DNA of 64,000 bases from Branchiostoma floridae (taxonomy: Eukaryota; Chordata; Leptocardii; Amphioxiformes; Branchiostomatidae), in contig NC_049979.1 in NCBI RefSeq assembly GCF_000003815.2, forward strand, positions 13,021,560-13,085,559. The letters run 5' to 3'. Shown in pieces: positions 40,301-49,203 of the stretch. Both the position numbers and the translations under genes were made by a program. Below the pieces are notes generated by a model. That model worked only from the letters and a program-made list of their open reading frames with translations, ran no database searches and was not told the origin of the DNA. The first letter of the stretch is position 1. Each line of letters starts with the position of its first letter.

Positions 40301-43300
40301 GGAAGCAAAACTTGGCAACCATATTGTATTTAGAGGGAAACTTATTACAGTTTATACGTATTAGACGATGGTATCCTAAAACTACGAAGAAATCCCAAAG
40401 TAGCATCTAAAACCAGCAATGCCGCGCGTTTTTAATCTGCCTCCGAGCTATGTCGGAAACGTTTGCAGCATGATTGCGCTATACACCATTCTCACGCGGC
40501 GGCCATGATAGATCGAAGAAGAGGTCAATGAGGCAAACAGACAAAACTTATTTCTAAAATCAGGTCCCATTTAGTTTTCCCCCAAACCACACAAATTTTC
40601 ATGATATAAGATAGAATAATAAATATTACAAGAAGTGTTTTGCACCGAAAAAGGTAGCAATTTAGAGTAGTTTAGACTGACCCCATAGTCCCTTAAGAGA
40701 TGCAAAATAAAAACATAATAATGCAAATTTTTAACGAATTTGCAGCCATTCACTTATTGGTCGATTTCCTAATTGGCAGGCTACCATTGGTCGAACTGCT
40801 AATTATGATGGACAGCCTTTTGTTTGCCACATTGAACTCGTTTTAGATCTATCATGGCCGCCGCGTGAGAAAGGTGTATAAGTCAGAGCAATCGACCCTT
40901 TACAAACTTCCAACGTACATGTGACATGGCCGAGAATTGGGCCTCAGACGCCAGAAGAAAGCAGTGTGAACCAGTAAAAATAAGACTTCCAGAAAGACAA
41001 TATATCAAACAATGCCCATCGTCCGTGTCGAACGCTGGGGCAGTCATCAATGTTCGGCGTTTAAACTGCCGAGAAAGTTGTAGGCATAGCCCACGAATCA
41101 TAAGATATTCTTTTAGCTTTGATCAGAATGCTCTTATGCATACTGCTTTATTAGTTTCTAGTATTAATTGTAGGTAAAAATATATCTAACCATCGTCATC
41201 ATCATCATCATCGGCCGACGTGCGTACACGACGGAGTTATTACCGTTATACCCCCCCCCCCCTTACGGGGTGACATACCCTATACAACCACTGTAGGGTA
41301 CATGAAAACTGCCAGTTAGGGCGAATTATTGACGAGTTGGTATACGTAGTCAATACCAATATAAACGTCATTAAGAATTACATCTTGTCTATAAAAATCT
41401 ACTTCGTTGCAAGGTGCATCCCCAGCGTCTGATTCCTGGAACTCAGGCAATCTGTCATGATATTGATTAAGTTCGTCAATTAGGGCAGCAGACTCTGGAG
41501 TAATGCCAATATGACGGAAGGGGCGGTTTATCTAGTGCGTGGTGTTGATGACATTTGGCGTATCCAGTCAGACGAAACATCTGATATTTGATTGAATTGA
41601 TCTCTAATGATTGATCAAAGTAACGTGACGTCAGTGCAGGCATTTCAGCAACAAGGGGGTGCTGATTGACTAAAGACTTAAAGCAATCCGCTTGACTAAA
41701 AAGCATTCAATAAGGTTATAATCAGTTCTATGTGAGCAGGGTGAGTAAATGAAATATTCAAGAAAAGCTTCCAGTCGTAGTCAATGTGGGGAGTGAAGGG
41801 AATTAGCATGACGTTGGAGCTAACTGAAAACGAGACTGTTCAATACCACAATACACTAATTAAATCAGAAAACGATATCAGGAGAAGCTCTTTCACCGGC
41901 TCTGAAGATACAAGATAATACCGGCAGTCAGCTTCAACCGCCATATCATATTGTCAACAACGCCTTTCTGTTGCTCACGAAACTAACTTAAGATCAAATA
42001 GGCGATTGATTATGGGCCCAATGCTTCTTCAATTCCCCGACTGTTGTAGCATAATTAGAATAATTAGACTGTGCGGTTGACAGTGGGGTATTAGCGGCGG
42101 GTATCAGCCTTGTAAGTGTCAGATTAATGTCGGTCATATCGGACGTGAAGGAGACAGCGTATCATCTGGTCTCATTTGCTGATATGATTCTCGTTACGTG
42201 CTGACATAGAACCGACTCATGTGATGAAAAGTATTAACCAATCCCGGTGGAAGGGCTAGTAGTGCTGGGAGAGGGTTTTAAGAACCACGGGCAGCAACCA
42301 GTTGTAGCGATGGGTCAAAGTATTCGGCACTAAGGGGCAGGACCAGCAGAAGTGATGGGTCAAAGTGTTCAGCACTAAGGGCGGGACCAGTTGTAGTGAT
42401 GGGTCAAAGTGTTCAGCACTAAGGGCAGGACCAGCAGAAGTGATGGGTCAAAGTGTTCAGCACTAAGGGCGGGACCAGTTGTAGTGATGGGTCAAAGTGT
42501 TCAGCACTAAGGGCAGGACCAGCAGTAGTGACGGGTCAAAGTGTTCAGCACTAAGGGCGGGACCAGTTGTAGTGATGGGTCAAAGTGTTCAGCACTAAGG
42601 GCAGGACCAGTTGTAGTGATGGGTCAAAGTGTTCAGCACTAAGGGCGGGACCAGTTGTAGTGATGGGTCAAAGTGTTCAGCACTAAGGGCATGACCAGTT
42701 GTAGTAATGGGTATAGTGTTCAGCACCAAGGGCAGAACCACTAGTAGTCATTGGTTATATAGCGTTCAGCACCAAGAGTAGGGCCACTAGTAGTCAGTGG
42801 TTATGGTGTTGAGCACCAAGGGCAGGACCACTCGTATTGATGATTATAGAGTTCAGCACCAAAGGCAGGGCCACCAGTAGTGATGGTTATAGTATTCAGC
42901 ACCAAGGACAGAACCACTAGTAGTCATTGGTTATGGCGTTCAGCACCAGAGGCCAGAACCGCCTGTAGTAATGGTTGTAGCGTTTAGCACCAAGGGCAGG
43001 AGCACTAGTATTGTTTGGTTATAGTGTTCAGCACCAAGGGCGGGACCAGTGAAAGTGATGCACCTTGGAAAGGACCACTAGTATATAGTAGTGATGGTTA
43101 TAGACTATATAGTGCTCAGTATCAAGGATAGGACCACTAGTAGTGATTGGTCATAGTAATCAGTAGCAAGAGCAGGTTCTACCGGTAATACTGTGTTGTG
43201 GTGTTAAGCCCCAGCGACAGGGACCACCAATAGTGCAGGGGTAGAGTGTGCAGGGACAGGAGCCATCAGTTGGTCGTTTCGTAGTATTTGCAAATTACAT

Positions 43301-46300
43301 GAACCGTCCATCAAGGTTGTTGCTAATGTTCAGTTCCGGGTACAAGGAGAAACAATGGTGAAGCCTATAATATTAACCGTTACTAAAAGGATTCTGTCTC
43401 TTGTCACGCAATGACGGTTAGTCCCAAGGACACACGTCATGACCATACTTGACAGTAGCTATGATAAAGTGCCGGAACCACCGCTGATGATTGGGAATAC
43501 TCATCAGGGACATACAACAAACTATGGACACCACGTGATTGATGGGAATTTAAAGCACTACACTTCCTTAACAATCACCTGTTGACACAAGGTATTTTCC
43601 AGGCTATTTGTTACTGACTTGTCAATTAATCCATCTTATGTCACTCCATTTGGCATCGTGTGTTGGGCACAGAAGCCAGATTCAAGGTCCTAGATTCAAA
43701 TCCCCTGACATACCCCGTGAATTTCCTCACTCTATCCAGGTGTACAAATGCACACACGGCTTCGGTTCCCGGAGGTAGAGAAAGCGGAAGGAGAGGGATG
43801 CCGTGCCCTAGACACAGTGGATAGAAGAAACCCATCGCCCCTATGGTCTCAAAAAGGTCATGGGGGTTTCTTTTACCTTTATATCATACTCTTGTCCAGA
43901 ATTATTAAAGGTCAAGCTTCATTATTTATGATGATGATGATGGCACACTTTAAAATGTATGAATAAATCCAGTAGTAACGTTACATGTAGCTGGGAGCCA
44001 CGCTAGAGGATAAGAAATATCACAGTCAGCTGGAGACAATGACGTGCTTGGTACCACATATGACCTTCAAAACTTAGGCAATAACGTTCTAGCAAAAACA
44101 CTATTATTTTGAACAGGATGTATTCAGTGAGGATGCTGCTTGAAGACTGTCATGTGCTTCAGTTTGATCCACTCTGGTCCTACTATATGTTTATACATAT
44201 AGATAATCGGGTCACCTTGTTACATCATGGCGATAGGAAAGGGAATTTCATTATAGCAGCGTAGACCTCATCATTATAGCAGCGTAGACCTGATTATTAT
44301 AGCAGCCCAGACCTCATCAGTATAGCAGCGTAGACCTCATCAGTATAGCAGCATAGGCCTCATTATTATAGCAGCTAAACGCCATCTAACCTGATTCAGC
44401 ATTTAACCGGGGCAGCATCATGGTAACGGGGATGGAATAGATATATCTGCCTCACATGGAAAGATAATGTCAGGGTCACCACCCCTGTATGCATTACGTG
44501 GAGTGTAGAAATCTAAAAGGTGATTAAAACAGTGTGAGGGTCAGGGTCGCGTCGTACAAGAATTTGGGGTTCTCATTGCGCGGTTTGCTTCCAGGGGGTT
44601 CTATAAGATTGTAAGCTTATGTTTGCCACCGGACATGTGAGAAATCCGAGCTGTAATACTTCGCGATGTTTCTGCTTTTCAGTGATGATAAGAGGAACAT
44701 AACACCCTCGACTTTTCACGCGAGCTCTGCATTTTTCTGTGAAGTCTGAACCAAGTGGTATTCATCATTCCGGATGTGCACCAACAAGCCCTGATAGTTC
44801 CGCACTATCCCCTTGCGGTAGGCACGCTTCAAGGATCTAGAAAATGCACACTCTTGTAGATGTCGCTGCCAAATCACGCAAAAATGTGGCACTGATGTCC
44901 ACTTTAAGCGATCCCTGACCTTGAGAAAACCGGGGTATTTGTCTAGTTGAGGTCACACCCGACTTTGACGTCTGGCCTGATGTTGATCTCCCTGCAGGCA
45001 GGCAGTATGTAGTTTTGAGTGTTGTGATTTCTGCTAATGGGAAGCCAAATACGAGTCCCCCTTGAAACAGTTAAAGATACACTACCTACAATTCTTGTGT
45101 CAATGGTACATATCCCAGAGTCAATAACGTATGTATCCCTTAAAGTACCATGTTATTCCCTCGGTACCAATTAATCTTTGGTACATCAGAAAACAAGCGT
45201 GCTGCTGTGCGGAATACATTTTCTGTAATTTATGAGCAGATTTTAAGTCGCCTAGGGAATTGGTAGGCGTGATACCTCATTCGTTTTCTATATTCTCGTA
45301 CATACCTTGTCTATTACCTGATTCAAAGGAACTGATTCAAGGAAACTGTTGTTTAGATAAATAGAAAAGATGCTACACGTAATGTATATGTTAGTAGAAG
45401 AGGACTTGTATACTACACTGTGGTCATATCCATATTCAAGACTGCAGGACCATACATCAGCAATCAGGGTAAAACACGTGAACCACTTATAAATTTCTCC
45501 GCCTTTAACGGAGTAATCATGGGCCGGTCACCTATCCGTCTCTCTGTATCTGGGGATTTTACATTGTAAGACCTTTGGTTGGCCGTACAAAAATAACGTG
45601 TGATTGCGCTAATAGCTACAGCTCTCCCTGCTGCATTTAGTTTACACCATTAGAGAGAGAGAGTGATAAGTCTTTCTCCTGTATGATAGAACAAATACAC
45701 ACGCGACTACACGCCTGTAAGTTCTGATAACCCCAGTGCCGCCTACACGGTATGACCGGGGCGCTCCTGAGTTGTTGATGATCATGAATTCTTGACATAT
45801 ATTTTCCCAAGGATTATCACGGATGTTTTCGGGACAACCCACTTACCATACCTTACCACTCCCGAGCGGTATCCATCATTCCATTCCGCACTGCACACTA
45901 CGTTTCCATAGTACATCGTATTCAGGCAATAAACGACTGATTTACTGATGAACAATAAAGTACATGCACTATTTCACCCCCGTTCCTAAAGTGGTATCTT
46001 CGTTTATTTTCCAGATTAAAGTACGATTACATTTAATAGGTGTGTTTTTGTCAATCTTAGGTCACGAAGACTTTTCAACCTTGTACCTAAATTCCAATTG
46101 AAACATGGAGTTATCATTCTTTCCGCAGATGAAAATAGAGCTAATCTGCCCAGTATGACGTAGAATGGCACAAATACTCAGTTCAACTCAGTTTAATTCA
46201 AATATGAGATAATCTGTGTTTTTATTGTCTAGTGGCCGTGTCACTGCGATGTTTGGAAATTTCCCCTACTAGTATTCTGAAGGCGTATGCGTTATCTGAA

Positions 46301-46767
46301 GGTAAACTTACTTGAATTTCTGACTGACTCAGCTAGAGAAGAGGAATGTTGTACATGTGGTAGTATGACAACCGGAAAGACCGATAGTGCCAGATGTACC
46401 TATTGTAGCTGGACGCCAGGATGAGGAAGCACATTTTGTGTTTGTAAAACCCGTCATCCGATCCATCGATCCAGCGGCTTTGCTTTGAGTATATTTCCGA
46501 AATATTACAAAGCTCTTATATTGTCATTGCATGTGCGAACATAGCTCAATAATGTTTGCGTACTTACCTTATCAGCATGGTTTTGCCGCACTGTGAGATT
46601 TGTCTGGCCACTCCTTTCCACGACTTCAACAGCAAGAATTTCTGCTTCTGAGTAAGTGGCAACCTTTCGTCCAACGCCGACGGTGTGGAGGATTTGGGCG
46701 GTGTGCTGTCGCCGCTGTTGGCTGACTCCGACTCGTGCGACATCTTCTTGCTGTTTGAACATCCCAT
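19302..46767 (-). CDS. Globin X-like, N-terminally acylated globin (3 coding exons)
   Basis: Exons are 46767-46568 (200 bp), 22769-22532 (238 bp) and 19562-19302 (261 bp), giving 232 residues. Donors are GTAAGT and GTAAGG. The introns sit after two bases of codon Arg67 (globin position B12.2) and in phase 0 between Leu146 and Lys147, like the classic G7.0 intron. Both phases match exactly. Haem-pocket residues are visible: Phe83 (CD1), distal His103 (E7, in LDAHAATVM) and proximal His135 (F8, in GKMHQRYNV). The N-terminus MGCSNSKK has Gly2 and Ser6 for N-myristoylation and Cys3 for palmitoylation, followed by a Ser/Pro-rich linker to about residue 37. Globin X is the animal globin class known for this dual lipid anchor. 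It is thought to work at membranes, for example in redox protection or nitrite reduction, rather than in oxygen transport. An upstream in-frame ATG (MGAN) four codons earlier would hide Gly2, so I chose the later one. Intron 1 is about 23.8 kb and packed with repeats. Amphioxus has many globins, so the exact orthologue is not fixed. Confidence 0.88.
21366..21534. mobile_element. Palindromic GC-ended MITE in globin intron 2
   Basis: The left arm 21366-21402 and right arm 21495-21534 are inverted copies: CCGGGGCCCGGC, then a GGTTgCGG/GTTtCGG section, then AACGAAA. The interior is about 90 bp and AT-rich, with no coding content. It lies in the 2.97-kb intron between globin exons 2 and 3. Confidence 0.6.
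23025..23200 (-). pseudogene. Fragment of a non-LTR retrotransposon reverse transcriptase (CR1/jockey type)
   Basis: On the minus strand the translation contains LEYSAIVWNPYT, then KGIQAVEEVQSTAVRV and LNDFRRT. This is the conserved segment just after the RT domain of CR1/jockey-type LINEs (usual form LEYxxxVWdPyxxkdIxxLExVQrrAaRF). The fragment is short, has frame damage at both ends and is not functional. Confidence 0.7.
23290..23405 (+). mobile_element. Probable LINE 3' tail
   Basis: The stretch ends GCATGAATATGCAATAAAGG followed by CTATTACGATTATCG. This resembles the 3' UTR ends of invertebrate LINEs, which carry an AATAAA-type signal then a short repeat. It is opposite in strand to the RT fragment next to it, so it is a separate insertion or a rearranged piece. 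Confidence 0.35.
33086..33420. repeat. Dispersed GC-rich foldback repeat, copy A
   Basis: It shares GAACGCCGGCCGAATTTTAG at its left and TCTTGATTTGTGACAGGGG at its right with copy B (35128-35440), in the same order and orientation. The interior holds diverged CGGCCGA/GAGCTCG words. It looks like an old non-coding transposon family. Confidence 0.55.
35128..35440. repeat. Dispersed GC-rich foldback repeat, copy B
   Basis: It matches copy A at both ends. In this copy TACCCCTTTACAAATC (35196) and GATTTGTAAAGGGGTA (35408) are exact inverted repeats. The interior has a CGGCCGTTCTTCGGCCG hairpin. Confidence 0.55.
35633..35742. repeat. (CACT)n microsatellite, about 110 bp
   Basis: About 26 nearly perfect CACT units, with two CACC variants near the left end. 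It produces a spurious THSLTHSL frame. Confidence 0.95.
36598..37440 (+). pseudogene. 3' part of a LINE ORF2 (5'-truncated non-LTR retrotransposon)
   Basis: The frame is open from 36598 (the first ATG, at 36661, is internal) to TGA at 37440. The protein has the C-terminal region typical of invertebrate LINE ORF2, after the RT domain: FLLGVHAKSSNDGIRGELG, then WHRLANLPEDS, then NYNGFGYVW. A zinc-knuckle-like C-x2-C-x8-H-x4-C follows (Cys175, Cys178, His187, Cys192 counted from the ATG). The endonuclease and RT catalytic parts are absent and a stop (TGA 36595) ends the frame upstream, so this is a 5'-truncated copy. About 125 bp of 3' UTR follows, with GTCAATAAAGATTGC at about 37540. The intact 281-codon frame suggests a fairly recent insertion into the globin intron. 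I cannot assign the clade. Confidence 0.8.
40484..40876. mobile_element. 393-bp MITE with TATA flanks, copy 1 (globin intron 1)
   Basis: The 31-bp terminal inverted repeats begin CACCNTTCTCACGCGGCGGC and extend to CATGATAGATC. TATA flanks both sides (40480-40483 and 40877-40880). The interior is AT-rich and non-coding. A second copy of exactly the same length at 61509 differs at about 10 positions by my count (about 97.5% identity). TATA could be a 4-bp target duplication, or TA plus TA termini. Confidence 0.9.
41185..41262. repeat. (ATC)n run and C12 homopolymer
   Basis: CATCGTCATCATCATCATCATC at 41191-41212 and twelve C at 41251-41262. These are simple repeats only; the homopolymer is a likely sequencing trouble spot. 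Confidence 0.9.
42283..43230. repeat. 44-bp minisatellite with 88-bp higher-order pattern and decayed right half
   Basis: From 42311 to about 42705 there are nine units of 44 bp (the first is 45) with core GGGTCAAAGTGTTCAGCACT followed by AAGGGC. Units alternate between two types. One has GCAGGACCAGCAG, the other GCGGGACCAGTTG, so the early part is a dimeric 88-bp repeat. From about 42706 to 43230 related units continue with TTCAGCACCAAGGGCAG and CACTAGTAGTNATTGG words, but are diverged and of uneven length. Confidence 0.92.
43650..43895 (+). mobile_element. tRNA-derived SINE
   Basis: A B-box-like GATTCAAATCCCC is followed by a body with CCTCACTCTATCCAGGTGTA, then ACGGCTTCGGTTCCCGG, then CCCTAGACACAGTGGATAG. 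The 3' part ends GGGGGTTTCTTTTACCTTTA. The order matches a tRNA-type SINE family common in marine invertebrates (GGTCCTGGGTTCGAATCCC..., CACCCAGGTG..., GACACAGTGG..., ACCTTTACC). The A-box region is degraded and no target duplication is obvious. Confidence 0.6.
44250..44377. repeat. 23-bp tandem repeat, about 5.6 copies
   Basis: Units start at 44250, 44273, 44296, 44319, 44342 and 44365, exactly 23 bp apart. The consensus is ATTATAGCAGCGTAGACCTC followed by ATC. Units differ at one to three positions. Confidence 0.92.
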
Positions 46768-47814
46768 GTTCGCTCCCATGCCGAGGAGTGTGCGCGCAGG
46801 CGGCCGAACCACACCGCTTGATGAAAGAATTTTCCGCCCGCCACGCGAGCACTCCGTCCAACAATCTCGTCCAGAAAGAGAACACTCGACCTTGTGCCGT
46901 GGACCGGTAGGAACCTGTAAGTGTAATAACACACAGCAAAAAATAATCCTCAACTGAGCGTCAAGATGTACGGAAAGAGGATCACTTCATCACGTCCGAC
47001 ACATCGACAGAGCCTTCACTCGTGGTTTGACTGTCTTCACCCTGAGCCAGATCCTTCACCTGTGGCCTAAGCGACCTGACACGCTCTCAACGTAGTTGTA
47101 CAATTGTGCCAAGAAGGCCACAGGTCATGCGTTCTTGAGATCACGTGAAGATGACTCCAATCAGGTTCGACACATCGTCAAGCCTGTCACACTGCCCTAC
47201 CTCACCAACTAAATCTGACTACTCGGAAGGCTCATGCCTTGGTTCACTGCGGCGTTCTTTTAGGTTCCTGCTGTTCCACGTGCGATTCATTCATGCCGTG
47301 GACCGTTTCAACTGTCGAGGTTTCTACGGTTCGTCCTAAAATGCAATTTTACAAAACACTAGTGCTGTTTATATACAACCGATCGAGGCTTACTGTGTGA
47401 TAACGGTAGGCTTTATCATCAGTGGCCGCCGGCGTAGTTCGGAATTATATGGTTCCGTTACGCCCCCTACCGTCCGCTGTTGTGAAATGACACAGCTACC
47501 ATGACAGTATCTTAAGCAATGTATGGTCCGGTCCACTTTAGCCTGGCATTAGTGTTTCAAAGTATATTTAAGCAATTTAGCTAATTATTGTTACTTTTCT
47601 ACACCGACTAACGTTACACAGTCATGGTAACCAATGTACGAAAAATGTATTCCCCATAAAGCTTTTTAAATTTCAAATGAGTTTTCACTGACGTTTATAG
47701 GCATTAAGGTTCAGCACGTCGTACACGAGGAAGCCAAGTGAAAGATATAATTATAATGTCTATGATATTTAAACCGTTGTAATTTTTGCGTTATAACAGC
47801 CTAGGTTACACATA

Positions 47815-48430
47815 GCCGAGTTTAACTCCCGAACACCAGCCGACCCTTAGCCGACTCAGGTCGGCAGTAGTTCGGGAGCAGTCTGACCAGTTTTAGGCCA
47901 CGCCTATCTTTGGTGCCGAACTTAAGCCGAATATGCATCTCCTAACCATCTCCTAACCATGTCCTAACCTAGCCCCGAATGCTATCTAACCTACTCCCAA
48001 CCATCCCGACCACCAGCCGTAGACTGCCGAATCTCTCCTGACTGATTCCCAACCGATTGCTAATCGTCTCACGACTTGAAATGGACATATTAAGAGATTT
48101 TCACAAAGAGAGGCTATTTTTGTTTTCAATCAAAATAATCCAGTTTTCTATGCTGTTAACATCACCAAGATATCAAATTTTGATCATAGATAGCGCCAAT
48201 ACGGCATTTATCGTTCTTCTTTGTTTTTGGTTGAATGTCGGTCGTGTGAAGTTCGGGGGTGATTCGCCCACGTTCTGGTAATTTTCATTTTGCATGCCGG
48301 GAAGCCTGACAGCAGAGATGGTCTTGGGGTGAGTCGTGGGTAGGTTGGAAACTAGCTGTGAGTCAGCAGTTCAAAATTAACTTGCTGTGAACTAACTGCG
48401 AGCCTTGTGGGGATTCGTGGGCGATATCTG
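47815..48430. repeat. Possible foldback element with short-word-rich arms
   Basis: The left part (47820-48070) is rich in CCGAA, CTAACC and CCAACC words. The right part (48300-48430) is rich in their complements (GGTTGG, GTGGGTAGG, TCGTGGG). A 220-bp AT-rich centre separates them. No long exact inverted repeat is visible, so this rests on composition and word content. Confidence 0.3.
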
Positions 48431-48636
48431 GGTTTACACTTTACATATGCAACCTGTCCGTTTTAGACGCGAGATTGATTGCACATGAGGGACATTAAAT
48501 TTGATGACGGGCCAAGTTAGGGCGAGGATCCTCAGAGGGGATGAAGGGAGCAAGTTAAATCAATATCTACCTCTCCTATGTTAAGTACGGACGAGCTTTC
48601 CATACACTTTCATCTGTCCGCGGGGAGAGCTCACGT

Positions 48637-48872
48637 CAGGTGGTATCTAACTGCACTTGGGGTATGGTGCGGCACTGCGGAATTCGCAAGATCACTCAAC
48701 GAATTTCAGAGATAAAGAACACATTTTCTTACGTTTGTGTTTTTTGTTGTGTTCTAAGTCATACATTTACGTATTACGCAATATTTGAATTACAAAACAA
48801 CACAAAAATAACAACAGTGAACGAACCCCGCAGTGCCACACTGGTACCCCAAGTGCAGTGAGATACCACCTG
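48637..48872. mobile_element. Palindromic MITE with 43-45-bp terminal inverted repeats
   Basis: The left arm starts CAGGTGGTATCTAACTGCAC (48637-48680). The right arm ends GTGCAGTGAGATACCACCTG (48872). They pair over more than 40 bp with a few mismatches around an AT-rich centre. The 236-bp element is non-coding. Confidence 0.8.
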
Positions 48873-49057
48873 TATGTAGATTGTCTCCAGTGATTTGGCT
48901 ACGTTTTCACAACTTATAGGGCTTTCACACTGAAACCAAATCAACAGGAATAATTTAGAACCAGCCGGAACGAAGAATTTGTAAATTTGTCAAATTTGTG
49001 CCACGCGAGAGGCGGAATGAGCCGGAAAGCCGTCTGAATGAAAGTTCTTGTATATTC

Positions 49058-49203
49058 CTAATCTCCAAGCAGATTCCCGGGGGCATAAGATAGTATCAAG
49101 GCTGACCAAGGAGTATAGCCGGCTAGAGGAGGCCAGCCGCCTAGGTAGGCTACACTCCCGGCCAGCTTTGATACTGCCACGGCGAATCCGCTTGGAGATT
49201 AGT
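49058..49203. mobile_element. Short palindromic MITE with CTAATCTCCAAGC ends
   Basis: CTAATCTCCAAGCAGATTC at 49058 and GAATCCGCTTGGAGATTAG ending at 49202 are inverted copies with one mismatch. GTATCAAGGCTG / CAGCTTTGATAC and nearby interior words also pair, so nearly the whole 145 bp folds back. TA at both edges may be the target duplication. Confidence 0.7.

Larger units (their letters stand above)
22770..46567. other. Giant first intron of the globin gene (about 23.8 kb)
   Basis: Donor GTAAGT at 46567 and acceptor CAG before 22769, minus strand. It is filled with repeats listed separately. I found no convincing nested host gene. A possible unassigned 89-bp exon-like segment at 40072-40160 is discussed in the findings. 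Confidence 0.7.

Noticed and set aside
42283..44377. CRISPR-like array
   Set aside because: The repeats are contiguous tandem units without unique spacers, in an animal genome.
46564..46953. Longer globin start at 46953 giving a 62-residue N-terminal extension
   Set aside because: The extra part is Cys/Arg-rich, matches no globin, and would bury the MGCSNS acylation signal. It is more likely 5' UTR or an upstream open stretch.
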